Origin: Coffea arabica
Lineage: Eukaryota > Streptophyta > Magnoliopsida > Gentianales > Rubiaceae
Reading direction: 5' to 3'
NCBI RefSeq assembly: GCF_036785885.1
Contig: NC_092310.1
Coordinates: 4,154,001-4,218,000 of the forward strand
DNA length: 64,000 nt
This document shows positions 11,290 to 22,512 of the stretch, in pieces. The notes under the pieces are model-generated. The model made no database searches and was not told the DNA's origin. It was given only the letters and a program-made list of their open reading frames with translations. The translations under genes and the position numbers were made by a program. The first letter of the stretch is position 1. Every line of letters begins with the position of its first letter.

Positions 11290-13174
11290 ATATTTAACAT
11301 ATATGCAAGTACACCTTATTTTGTTGGCTTTCTGCAAGGGTTTATGCTAACATTGTAGCTACCATTTCCATGGTAGCTATTATCCCCTTTAGCTAATTCA
11401 GAATAGAAACTTTATATTATAGTGGTGTGGAAGTGCTGCAGCTGTACATGTTTGAGAAACTTGAATGCCATTAATTGCTGTAGAAGTTTGGCTGGCAATT
11501 TCACTGGGCCTTATTAATCAATGCTTAGCTGATATTTTCATTTGTTTCTGATTGAAGGATGCTAGCCGGGGCCTTCGGTTGTGGAAAATATCTCAAATGA
11601 CTATATAATAACGATCAAAAAAAATGTAAAGGAGAAGGGAAATGACAATCACAGTCGTGGGGGAAAAAAAGAACTGAAAAAATAATGGCTGCAGGTTTAG
11701 TTATGAAAAGTATGAAATCGAAGAGTATAATATGCAAAATAGTCAAAATAGTCCCTTGTATTTCCAAAAGTTTTCTAGCACTTTGAACTTACAAAGAAGG
11801 AATCAAGAACTCACATTTTGATGCAAAATGTCCTCTTTATGTCCCATATGCAAAATTTAAGAGGTGAACAATTGAGAAGTTTCTTTGTTAACTTATTATT
11901 ATTTTTATTTTTATAGAGTATAATATGCAATCAACTGGAGTTGACGGTGAAATACACCTTTATCTTACGCTATATTCGTACACTTTTGCTGAATTAGATA
12001 TTTTGAAAGGACGAAATGAGCATGTTGTTGTTGATTTTGAATTTTATCCTTGAATTATTTACCCGTGATAATGAGCACAAGTTTTGCTTAAATGGAATGC
12101 TGACCATTCACATATGATGATTTATCTATTCAGGCCCAATTCCCAGTTTCGGTAGTGTTCGAGTTCTGGACGAATTGACGTCCGCAAAGTTTAGGAGTCG
12201 GATTCAATTCCAAATCGGTTCTTAAAATTTCAGTTTGGGAAAAAAAGGGGTCAATTGTAACTTGCACCCCTCAACAATTTAGCGATCAGCCTTTGCATCC
12301 CAAACTTTCAATTTCAGTAATCAAACTTCTAATTCTGGGCAATCCACTATATTTAACAAGTTAAAAAAAGACCATTTTGCATACTTGCTCTTCTTCTGTT
12401 CCAAATCAGCCTTTCTTTTTTTTAACCCACATAATAAATCCATAAACTTTGCATAAATAATAAGCTGACCAAAAAAAATGCTGTCTTGAAAAAATAGGGC
12501 AATCCGAGTCAAGATCACCATCATCGTGCACTCATGGATCTTTTTCCCAATGGCAGTAGCAAAACCAACTCCCTGCCCTCTACCTGTACGCCCAATCCCA
12601 GAGAAGACACAATAATTCAGCCATCGGTCCCTTATTCCCCCTTTTTTCGTGCTTTCAGCTTCCTGTTCCAGAGAAGAGTTTCATAGCCTCGATGTTAAGA
12701 ATTAGAAAGAGTATGACGTCAACTTGTTTTAGACCAAAAAAAATGGAGGTTGGATGGAGGAGTTTAAATCAAGATATGTTGTTGGACGGTTGAAATTGAA
12801 AAAGAAATGGTTTTGCCGAAAAAAAATAGTTTTGTTTTTGCAATAGGGAGAGACAATCATGATGAGTCTTAGAGGTTCGAAATTAAGGGATTTTTTCTTA
12901 TTTGTTTTCTTGTCTCCTAAAGATCTTATTCCCTTTTTTTTCTTTGTATTTTATTACCTTTCTATTAATGAGTTTTAAAAAGTTAAAGTGACCGTGGTGG
13001 CTAAGATGTTTATGATGTTAGTGGTGGCAGAGTGATCAAGAGGTTGCTATTGATAGTATGACATTTGACTAATGAGGACTGTGAGATTTGGAAATGGCTT
13101 TTGTTTTGAAGAATATTTGTAGGGTAAGGGAGGGTATTTTTGGAGGTATGGCAAAAATTTGAAAGTAAACAAGT

Positions 13175-13213
<39 letters not shown>

Positions 13214-14878
13214 ATTAGATTAGCTTGATTTATAAATTTTTCAAAAAATTAGAAGTTGAAGGTAGTGGTCTACTGGAATTTAAAGTTTGGGATGCAAAGT
13301 CCAATTGCCAAATGGTTGAGGGGTACAAATTATAATTAACGCAAAAAATGTTGGCAATCAATTTTGATCAAATTTGTCCCTAATATTTTGATCTAAACAA
13401 CTATAAATGCTAAAATAAATTAATTGACCAAATTGGTGCATGATATGTTATAAAATCAAAGAAAATATGTTAATATAATATAAAATACCAAAAAATCAAA
13501 AACAATACGTTAATATAATCCAAATTGGGTCCTCCAAGAATTGTAGTATACTATGCAGTGGAAATATGTGGCATAAAATTAAAGTAAAATCACAAAAAAT
13601 TTTAAAATTCTATAAAATATAAAAATAACTTCAAGGCATTTATTTTTGACCAAATGAAGACAATTGGTGCTGAATTATAAATTAGTATATTCAAACTATA
13701 ATGCTTGATGCATTTTGCTATTAAAAAAAGTACACAAAAAGTAAATAAATAGAGCCCATGCGTATACATGCTTTATTCCATTATTAAATTGGATTTCTAT
13801 GTTACCTTACAATTAATTTTTAGGTGTTTAAAAATGAAATAAAATTACATAAAACCAATGAAAAATCACAAAATATATTCAAAATACATTAGAGTCTCTC
13901 TTTCAATAAAAGGAAAAAAATTTATCTTTATTTGATCAAAATTGATCATCTTACACTTATTTACATTTTTTAGAAGTATTAAAAAATTTGGTGACTTTTC
14001 TATTAACTTTATCTTATATTTATAGAATTTTATGTACTTTGAATCATATTTATAATTTTTCTTAGATTTCATAAAACATTTGGGGCTAAATTCTTCATAA
14101 AGCATTTTCTTAGATTTTATAAAACATTTGTAAGAATTTAAATTCTTGATAGGAAATTGAAGAAGTTTCCAATTTTGCGCTTCATGTAGAATGATTGCCT
14201 GCACTTTGATATTTGTGTCGATCGTCTGCTTCTCTCAGACCCAACTCAAGTGCATCATGCTTTTACCGGGTTTGGATCCAAATTTTAAAAGCTAAACTCT
14301 GCTCAGATCCATATCGTGTAAATGAATTATTAATTTGGGTAAGATCTAGTTTTGCACAATCCAGCTCAAATCCAGATCTAAACCCAAATCCGAAATAGAC
14401 TAACACATACTTAACTAGTAATTAATGGATCAACCGTAAATGGGTCAGTCATATAATGTTTTAAACATTTTTTTCTTTCTAAAGTAGCTTGAAACTAGAC
14501 TTTTTTTCTGTAACATTTTTCCTAAATTACATTTAGTGATTAACCCAGATTTGGATTACATAATAATCTATAGTTTGACTAAAAATTGAGAAGTGGAGAA
14601 GCTTCAAATACACGCAAATTAGACACGGGATGTAGATGAAATTTTTGAAGAAAATAGACTTAGTTGATGTGGTTTTATGATTTTAGTTCTTAATTGTTGT
14701 ACACAACATTCTACAATGTTGATTTTGTTATTTCTAAATGATGCTTGGATTGTATTTGTGCATGTTCTTAACTAACTTTGCAAATCTAATCTTAGCTTTT
14801 GATTTTCAAAAAGGTATTTTATTTTGTTTTCGACTGCTTTTGATAACCCGGTTTCAGATTTTTTAGGTCCAAAAAAGG
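11290..14878. other. AT-rich intergenic region without a recognised gene
   Basis: Non-coding on both strands as far as I can read. It holds a (TC)n tract at 13179-13211. Around 12230-12330 and 13260-13340 there is text of the type GGGGTCAATTGTAACTTGCACC / GGGTACAAATTATAATTA, which suggests the ends of an old TIR element, but no target duplication could be confirmed. The 112-codon open frame near 13866-14204 (minus) is compositionally AT-rich and not recognisable. Confidence 0.5.
13179..13211. repeat. (TC)n microsatellite
   Basis: About 16 uninterrupted TC units in non-coding DNA. Confidence 0.95.
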
Positions 14879-14883
14879 CTAAA

Positions 14884-15800
14884 TGACAGGTGTCGTGCCT
14901 GTGCAATAATAAATACCTGCTTAAGAAAAATAAATTTTCTGTATATAGTAGTAAGCAGGGTCGAATCCACAGGGACTGGGAAAAATTCGATTCTTTTTAA
15001 ATTCGAGACACGGGGGATTTTTATTAGATAAAACTAAAAATAAATAATTAAACAATTTAACTAAAAATAATTAAACAATTTAACCAAAAATAAATAAATA
15101 ATTAATACGAATGTAAATGGCAATTAAATAAATAATAAATAAATTCTAGCCAAGGATACAACTACGCAGACACAGTCCATTCATCCGATCATTGATGCAC
15201 AGGGGTTCACTTAATTTAATTAATAGGCTAGTTATAGTCGCCGATAAGCTCTAACGACCAGCTTTTCCTTAATTTATTGATAACCAAGGTACGACCGTTG
15301 ATTACCCCTAATCAGGAAATACTCCTAGGTACGACCGCAGGAATTAATTTCCTAATTGCATTAAAAACTAGAAAAGCCTAACCCAAATTAATAACACGCT
15401 ACGAGGGTTATTTAAATCAGATTGCATGTCCCCCTAGTATGTGAAAATACTAGTTGTCACTAATATTAACCAACTAAACAATTACGGATTTAATTCATTA
15501 ATTTGACAAGAGATTAATAAGTCAAATTGCACATCGGGCCCTTGATATCCAATTAACAAAATAATCCCATGGAAATTAAAATAGAGAACATGCAAATATT
15601 AACAAATTAAGGAACACGTAAAATTAATTAGATCTCACAGATATATGGGACTGCGTCGTCGCGTTGATCCTTGACTAGATGAGAAAATTAGCCACGCCTC
15701 ATAAGAAAATCTTCACACAATTCAATTGAATTTAAAGACATCATCTTTCTTCGATAATTGAGAGAGTGAATAACAAAACTCTCGGAAGAGAATAAGAAAA
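14884..15800 (-). repeat. LTR, 3' portion (minus strand)
   Basis: On the minus strand this reads like the second part of a gypsy LTR. It contains AGGCGTGGCTAA, GGTCGTACCTAGGAG and GGTCGTACCTTGG, then GTCCCTGTGGATTCGACCC, and stops at CTGTCA followed by the target duplication. Its join to the oppositely oriented integrase tail lies at about 15790-15850. The exact base cannot be fixed without an intact family member. Confidence 0.65.
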
Positions 15801-16199
15801 TTGCACACTAGAATTCAACAAACCAAAACAACTCCCTCAATTTCTTCCTTACAAGAGTTGGAAGAAATCCGAAATGAAGCATACGAGAATGCAGTGATCT
15901 ATAAAGAGAAGAATCGGATCTTTCATGACCAACAGATCTCTAGGAAGATATTCGTCTGCGGGCAAAAAGTTTTACTATACCACTCCAAATTGAAACTATT
16001 TCCAGGTAAATTACGTTCTTGTTGGATTGGCCCTTTTGTTGTGATTAATGTCTTTCATTATGGTGCAGTAGAGATCCAAAGTTTGAAAACGGAGAAGAAA
16101 TTTGTGGTGAATGGTCACCGTCTCAAGCCGTATTATGAAGGATTTCCAGTTGAACGGGTAGAGATGATGCAACTGGAAGACCCGATTTGCTTCGTTTAA
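15801..16199 (+). pseudogene. Gypsy integrase C-terminal fragment
   Basis: The open frame encodes the tail of a Ty3/gypsy integrase: [48 protein letters not shown], then [12 protein letters not shown]. This is the chromodomain-less C-terminal region seen in Athila/Tat-type elements. The catalytic core and all upstream pol and gag domains are missing because the element is deleted to the left of ~15800. The frame ends in TAA at 16197-16199. After it comes the family's typical GACGTTAAAGAAAGGCG and GGGAGGCAACCCAA. The ATG at 15801 is fortuitous. Confidence 0.85.
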
Positions 16200-19100
16200 G
16201 CAAATACTGGACTCTGTTTAGCCAAAGACGTTAAAGAAAGGCGTTTTTGGGAGGCAACCCAATTTTTGATTTTGTTGATTTTTGTTGTGCAATTCGTTAA
16301 ATATGTCGTTTCTCATTTGGGTATTGCTTAAACTTGATATTTTCTCTACTATGATCAGGACAGGTGATCATGGCGTGCCCGCGCGGAGAGGGCACACATT
16401 AATCTCACAAGTTCCAACTTCAAGGTCAGAGGATGTTTCTAAAACATGGCATGCCCACGCCATGTTAGTAAAATCTCAACATTCGGAAGTGGAATCTTGG
16501 CGTGCCCACGAGGAGAGGGCACGTATTAATGTTCAAAAACTGATTCTCAAGGACAGAGAATGTTTTCTAATCTTGGCATGCCCACGCCATGTTTGACGAA
16601 CCAAAAAAAAAAAAAAATCAAATTGAAATTAAAAAAAAAAAAAAACAAAATCAAAATGCTGTTATTTTCCTTCTTAACATTAGTTTTAGTTTTTCAGCAA
16701 TTCAATTCTGAGTTTAAAAAAAAAAAAAAAACCCTGTAAGATCAAAAACTATTTTTTTTCCTTTCTTTTTCTCTTTTCTTTCTTTTCTTTTTCTTTCTTT
16801 CTTTCTTTTTCTTTTCTTTCTTTCCTTTCTTTTTTTCTTTCTTCTTCTTCCCCGATTCCTTCTTCTGCCTCGCGCACTCCGCCTCGCTCTCTCTTCCTCG
16901 CGCGACCTCCACCTACGCGAGTCACAAGCTCCTCCCCCGACTGCCATCGCCACCACCCCAGCTAGTCCACCTCCCTCCAAGCTCCATCTTCCTCAGCTTC
17001 ACCAGCACAGCCGCCACCACCTCGCGTCCACCACAAGCTCACAGCCAAAACTTCCATAGCCGCTACCTCGTGCAGCTTTCTCTTCCTACCACCCAACTCC
17101 ACCTGCACTCTCTCTTCTCTTTCAGCTCACAACCTTGAGCAACCCAGCTCACGGACAGCCATGAACAGCGCTGCTCTCCACAGCATCTCAGCTCTCTCTC
17201 TCTCTTAGCTCAGCTCAGTTCAGCTCACGCTGCTCGTTGCTCGCGCGTGTCACACCACCAGCTCGCATACACACGACGCACAGCTTCCCTGCTAAGCCGC
17301 TGCCTGCTGCTTCTTCCATCACCACCACCCCAGAGCTGGGCGCAGCTCCTCCTCCCTGTCCATAGCTGCAGCCGACTGCTGCCTGAAACCCACGGCAGTC
17401 CAGCTCTCTACCCACAACCAGCTCCACAGCCACGTGGAGATCTTCCTTCATTCTCCACCAACAACACCAAGCAGCCGCGCCACTACCTCCTGCCCAGCTC
17501 ACTATCGCAGGCTTCACCACTGAAGCTCCACCAGCCGCAAACCGCCATAGTCCTCTTCTCAGCTCCTCCCCCTGCTGCGATCTGCAACTCCAGCTGCCGC
17601 CATCTCCCTCGCGCAAGCTCCACCAGCCACCAAGCAGCCACCGCCGCAGAACCTCTGCTCTTGCATTTTTCTCATACCCCTTTGACTATAAGATAACAAG
17701 AAATATGGTGCGATGGAGACTTTAGTTTAGTCCGTGCAAAGTGGAAACCTCAAGGTATCGGCTCTAATCAGAACATCAAGGTATCTCTGTAGCCTCAATT
17801 AAGTAGATTGTTTGGGTCAAATGAATGTTGTGAGCTGTGTTTTTATTACTACTTGGAACAGTCAAGTGTTTGTGTGAGCTGCCTCTGTGATATTAATTTC
17901 AATTGTAAATTGCTGTAATTTGTGTCCAATTGTGGGTAATTTGCTGAGATTGTTTGTTAAATTAGGAGGTGCTTGTAATGCTTAAATTTGCTTATTGAAG
18001 TAGTTGCCTTGTGTGAGAGTCTTTTGTCTTTTTCATTTCAATTATTTCGTTGATTGGGGTGATTTTGAGGTGCATTGTTTTTGCATTTGGCTAAGTTTGG
18101 AACCACAAGTGCTTATTGATTGCATTTACTGTAAGTGTTGGGGTATTTGTATAACTTGCGGGTGATTGAATTGTGCATTTTGTTGTTTAAATTAACTAAG
18201 CTAGAGGCCCCAATATTTATTACAATTGTTATTACAATTTGTTGGAAATGGTTGTCTATTGTTGATTGGAGTGATATTTGGAGAAAATGGTGAGACACAG
18301 ATCAACCCCAGGGGCTGATGACTGGCAACAACTTCAGAGAATTTGGCAGCATTTATGCACCATGTGGGTGTTGAACCTCAATTACCGCCTAATCGACCGA
18401 TGTCTTGACGATTTCAGGGGAGTTTCGTTGCCCTTCTTCTTATTCTTACTAATTAATTATTACATTGAGGGCAATGTGTACTTTAAGTGTGGGAGAGATT
18501 TGGATTTGATTGGAGTTTCTTTAAATTGTTGCTTTTCTTATTGTTGTCTTGATGAATAAATGTGGCATCTCACTCGTCTATTGCTGGTTATGATTTATTC
18601 TATGAATTTAGTTTAAGTGACAAGTAAAAGCATGTTATCTTGGTGAATATCATGAGTTTAATGACTTGGTGCAAATTGTGGTTAAATTGTTTAGGCAATA
18701 TAAATATTTTACTAGCAATTGTTGTGTGGATTAGGCAATTGTTGATCTTAGTTCTCCATATTAGGAGATGACGTGGGCCATGATCTTTAATTATCTGGTT
18801 TTCTGGTGCTTTAATTGTGATTAATAAATGACCCTACTCCGCTAGTGTCGTCACCCAGTAACCGGGAGTCTTCACCACAAGTGTCGACTTTCGCGTCAAA
18901 AAGTGACTATATATATGAGTAGTTAGTCCTGAAGCTGTGAAGAGTTGAGTAACTGGACTCTTTCATCTAAAAATGTCAGAGTTCACGTCAAAAGACTTGA
19001 ATAGCTTGGGATTGAGCATTTATTGAAAAAAAAAATTATTATAAAAATAATAATAATAATAATAAAAAAAAAAGAGAAAAGAAAATAATAAGTAAGCTTA

Positions 19101-19393
19101 TGATCATGTTGGCCTGCCGATCCTTGTTCTTCAATGTTGAGATTTTGATTTTCAGTTGACCCAATTGCTAACTTTTGCTAGTTTAATATTTTGATTTCTT
19201 AGACGACTTAGTCATGAATTGGACGAGTCTATGATTTCAGGAGCTAACCGGGAGAAATATGTCTTGACACTTAGCCACTAAAACTTGATTTTGGGATAAG
19301 CGTAGCTTGGCAGTAAATGAAATGAGAGTTAGCCATTGTTGAGTTTAGTGTTCCCATGCTTGAGGACAAGCATGATTTAAGTGTGGGGGGAAT
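16200..19393 (+). other. 3' untranslated region of the gypsy element
   Basis: Non-coding interior of the rearranged element. It holds several GGCATGCCCACGCCATG-type imperfect hairpins (16370-16600), long A and (CTTT)n tracts (16600-16860), a C-rich, CT-biased stretch with low-complexity open frames (16860-17690), and late landmarks of the lineage: GAGGGCAATGTGTACTTTAAGTGTGGG near 18470 and a second GAGGACAAGC..TTAAGTGTGGGG just before the LTR. The 149- and 133-codon frames at 17215-17696 are proline/serine/leucine or glycine-rich low-complexity translations, and I do not accept them as genes. Confidence 0.6.
19380..19393 (+). promoter_or_regulatory. Polypurine tract of the gypsy element
   Basis: AGTGTGGGGGGAAT lies immediately before TGATAGGG, the LTR start. 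Position and purine content fit the plus-strand primer of reverse transcription. Confidence 0.75.
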
Positions 19394-20586
19394 TGATAGG
19401 GTGTTAATTGTTAGTAATTTTATTGTTAATTCTCCTCTTTATCCTTGCCAAATATTGCTTTAATTGTCAATATATATTTATATTTGGTATTTGGATATAC
19501 TTTCAGAAAGTGGAGCAGAAACCTTCTTGAGAAGATTATTGTGAAACTCTATGCAATTGGCCCATATGCATGGTGTAAACCAACGTCCATTTCTTTCTAT
19601 GATGAAAAGGAATTGAATTGCATTTGGCTGGCCAACATCTCAATTAGGTGGGGGCCGCGAAGACTTGACCATTGTGTAAAGACACATTTTTGGTTTGCTC
19701 TCTTATTTGTGAACGTGTGCACTTGGTCAAAGGAAACCGACAAACCATAGTTGGCTTTGCTTTTGTTTTCGGTGGAGTTGATTAGGTAGGGAAGGAATGT
19801 TTTCTTTTGTGAGCGTGGAGTGAAGTTTCGAATTGGCTTGTTTTTATTCGTGGGAGAGCCGCACATTTGCAGAGTCAGTTTTTCTTCTTCTCTTCCGTCT
19901 GGAAAGAGAAGTTTTTAGTTTTGGAGTTTTCTCTCAAAATAAGCTCCGTAGGAGGATAGACTAGTTTTTTAGTTTTCTCTCCAAGGGATGTTCCAGAGGA
20001 GAGAAAACTAAAAAACTAGTCTATCCTCCTACGGAGCTTATTTTGAGAGAAAACTCCAAAACTAAAAACTTCTCTTCCCAGACGGAAGAGAAGAAGAAAA
20101 ACTGACTCTGCAAATGTGCGGCTCTCCCACGAATAAAAACAAGCCAATTCGAAACTTCACTCCACGCTCACAAAAGAAAACATTCCTTCCCTACCTAATC
20201 AACTCCACCGAAAACAAAAGCAAAGCCAACTATGGTTTGTCGGTTTCCTTTGACCAAGTGCACACGTTCACAAATAAGAGAGCAAACCAAAAATGTGTCT
20301 TTACACAATGGTCAAGTCTTCGCGGCCCCCACCTAATTGAGATGTTGGCCAGCCAAATGCAATTCAATTCCTTTTCATCATAGAAAGAAATGGACGTTGG
20401 TTTACACCATGCATATGGGCCAATTGCATAGAGTTTCACAATAATCTTCTCAAGAAGGTTTCTGCTCCACTTTCTGAAAGTATATCCAAATACCAAATAT
20501 AAATATATATTGACAATTAAAGCAATATTTGGCAAGGATAAAGAGGAGAATTAACAATAAAATTACTAACAATTAACACCCTATCA
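19394..20586. repeat. 1.19-kb palindrome of two facing LTR 5' portions
   Basis: Arms 19394-19982 and 19998-20586 (589 bp each) are inverted copies around a 15-bp spacer. Position x pairs with 39980-x. Both arms begin exactly at the LTR terminus TGATAGGG and stop short of the LTR end. I found one mismatch (19903 A versus 20077 C), so the arms are nearly but not fully identical. All open frames in one arm are mirrored in the other; none is a gene. Flanking DNA is not symmetric: PPT on the left, target duplication on the right. Confidence 0.92.
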
Positions 20587-21332
20587 CTAAAAATTAGAAG
20601 GAAATCTTGAGCAGTTTTTAGATTTTGATTGTAGCGTATTTTTTCATGCAGACAGAAATACTCTTCTAATTTTAAACATAATTACTACCTAAAGGCAAGA
20701 TAAATTTTGTTGCTTCACATCTCGCTCCATTCTCCTCCTATTCTTCTCTTACCTCCAGATGTGTATGTGTTCCTCTTTCCTCTTTGTTTTTCTTCTCCAA
20801 CAGTTGATCTCTATAATTAAAGTAATTAATTACATTAAAATTATCTGATTAGCACAAAACACTATTTTGGTCATCTGTTTTTTCAAAATAGCTTTCTTAA
20901 TAGTAAGCAAAAACAAATAAATCATTCTCAAAAATCTGATTTTTGATAATCAATTTTATTAAATCAACTTTTACAAAATCCAGCCTTTCTTCTCTGTGTA
21001 GGGCCAATCTGGAAGAGAAGAGAATCAAATAGTTCTTGGTTGTGAATTTTGAACTGGTTGTTTGTTGGTCAGGAATTCTTGTTTAGGCAGCTAATAGCAC
21101 TCATACATTTTTTTGGGGGCAAATATGGAGCTTTATTGATCAAGAAATAAGCGAGTATACAAGAATCAAACAATTCCTTCTTACATAAATCCTATCACTA
21201 TTATACTGGATGCAATCATACACTTTGTTTTGATCTACAATTTAAATTCTTCTATCTTTTAGTAGCAACATATTGTTGCGCAGAGTTAAGGTGTGAAATA
21301 AAATATGCAAGAAAGAAGCATTTCCAATTAGA

Positions 21333-21781
21333 GGTACCAATTACAATCTAATTATGTTGACCTTCCCAAACCTGTTCACCAATAACTCATCCAAACTCGA
21401 TCATTAATTTTCAATGGGTCTAAATGGGTACCCAATTAAACCCATTTAATTAGTGGGTTGTGAATTGGCTCTACTCATCCATTTATACACATTTAAAAAT
21501 AATTATATACTTAAACTCAACTTTTAGTGAGTGTTAAGAAAAAAAATTTAAAATTTTTATGAATCTAATAATAATAAAACCCCATTATTTATTGTTAAAC
21601 AACACGCAAAAGAAAAAAAAAACGTAGAATTTTGAATGACTTATAAATGAAAAATGGGTATAAACGGGTATCCATTTGTACCTATTTATTTAAATAAGCA
21701 TAAATGGATGGATCTAGTTATACTTATTACCCAATTATAACCCATCCAAACCTGCCTGAATTACACATTTTAACACCTCTA
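21333..21781. mobile_element. Possible hAT-like MITE
   Basis: The ends are AGAGGTACCAATTACAATC on the left and, read from the right, AGAGGTGTTAAAATGTG. Repeated GGGTACCCAATTAAACCC-type subterminal motifs occur inside. The layout fits short non-autonomous hAT elements, but I do not find an 8-bp target duplication, so the borders and class are uncertain. Confidence 0.35.
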
Positions 21782-21924
21782 TTATTACTATGTCTATTTA
21801 TTCGCCTGTTTTGCCTCTTTGAGTTTCTTTGTTTGCCCAATCAAAATGTTTCGTGTGCTTCATCAAGTTGTTTTAGTTAAGGAATTACTTTGAAAGGTAC
21901 ATCTAACTTTGTCAACAAAACCAC

Positions 21925-22044
21925 AGGGTTAGCCCAGTGGCCGAATGAAAACTTTAGAGTTTTCCTCACTATTAGGATTTGTGGTTCAGATCTTGAGTTG
22001 AGAGTTGGAGGTGGGAGGATACAAAAAAAAAAAAAAAAAAAAAA
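21925..22044 (+). mobile_element. SINE-like sequence with poly(A) tail
   Basis: A short tRNA-like head (GGGTTAGCCCAGTGGCCGAA as box A-like text; GTGGTTCAGATCTTGAG as box B-like text) is followed after ~100 bp by 23 uninterrupted A residues (22022-22044). No clear flanking duplication was found, so the assignment is tentative. Confidence 0.45.
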
Positions 22045-22512
22045 CAACTTCATTGCCTAAAAAATAATGATTGGCTGAAATGGAAAATAAGACTTTTCGG
22101 CAGAGACAAAATAATGAGTGATATTTTAAAGGATACTACGGTTTCTTCGCTGAACAAATATAATGGATATTATGACAATTGACCCTGTTGTATCTCTTGG
22201 TGCAATATAATGAACTACATGGGATCTAGTTTTGATTCTTTTATGATATCACACAAAACAAATCAAGACCAAAGATATTGCTAATAATTTAGCAAAAGAC
22301 ATGCATTAGGGCAAATACAGGATTAGAGAGCAATAAACTTTTTTTGGGGGGTGCTTTTTTATTTTTATTTTTATTTAAAATTTTCAGCCAAGATGACCAA
22401 TTAAACATACATTAAACCTGTATTTGCACCACCAAACTTCATATTCGGATATCATTAAAAATAAGGGCTTGCCGTACATGGGATAACATATATTGGCACA
22501 ATTTAGGCATCC

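Larger units (their letters stand above)
14884..20586 (-). mobile_element. Internally deleted and inverted Ty3/gypsy element
   Basis: Both ends are LTR ends of a minus-strand element. The right end is an LTR start (TGATAGGGTGTTAATTG on the minus strand, 20586). The left end is an LTR finish (ends ...CGACACCTGTCA at 14884, preceded by the usual TCCCTGTGGATTCGACCC text). The 5-bp sequence CTAAA flanks it on both sides (14879-14883, 20587-20591). Inside, the order is wrong: a segment consisting of integrase tail, 3'-UTR, PPT and LTR start lies in plus orientation. The simplest reading is one inserted element that lost its gag-pol front and suffered an inversion of its 3' portion. The lineage is Athila/Tat-like, judged from the integrase tail and the GGGAGGCAACCCAA motif after it. 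Confidence 0.75.
20592..22512. other. Intergenic DNA downstream of the CYP71 gene
   Basis: AT-rich and without a gene. It contains a probable hAT-like MITE (21333-21781) and a SINE-like sequence (21925-22044). A stretch at 21105-21200 (GGAGCTTTATTGATCAAGAAA...) resembles the 3' tail text of a retroelement but has no coding remnant. The 3'-UTR of the minus-strand P450 should lie in about 22300-22512. Confidence 0.5.

Noticed and set aside
16714..17696. Low-complexity open frames (Arg/Lys-rich, Pro/Ser/Leu-rich)
   Set aside because: They come from (CTTT)n and C-rich tracts inside the gypsy 3'-UTR and match no protein.
19445..20535. Identical 101-codon and 89-codon open frames on opposite strands
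   Set aside because: They are mirror images produced by the LTR palindrome, with no similarity to known proteins.
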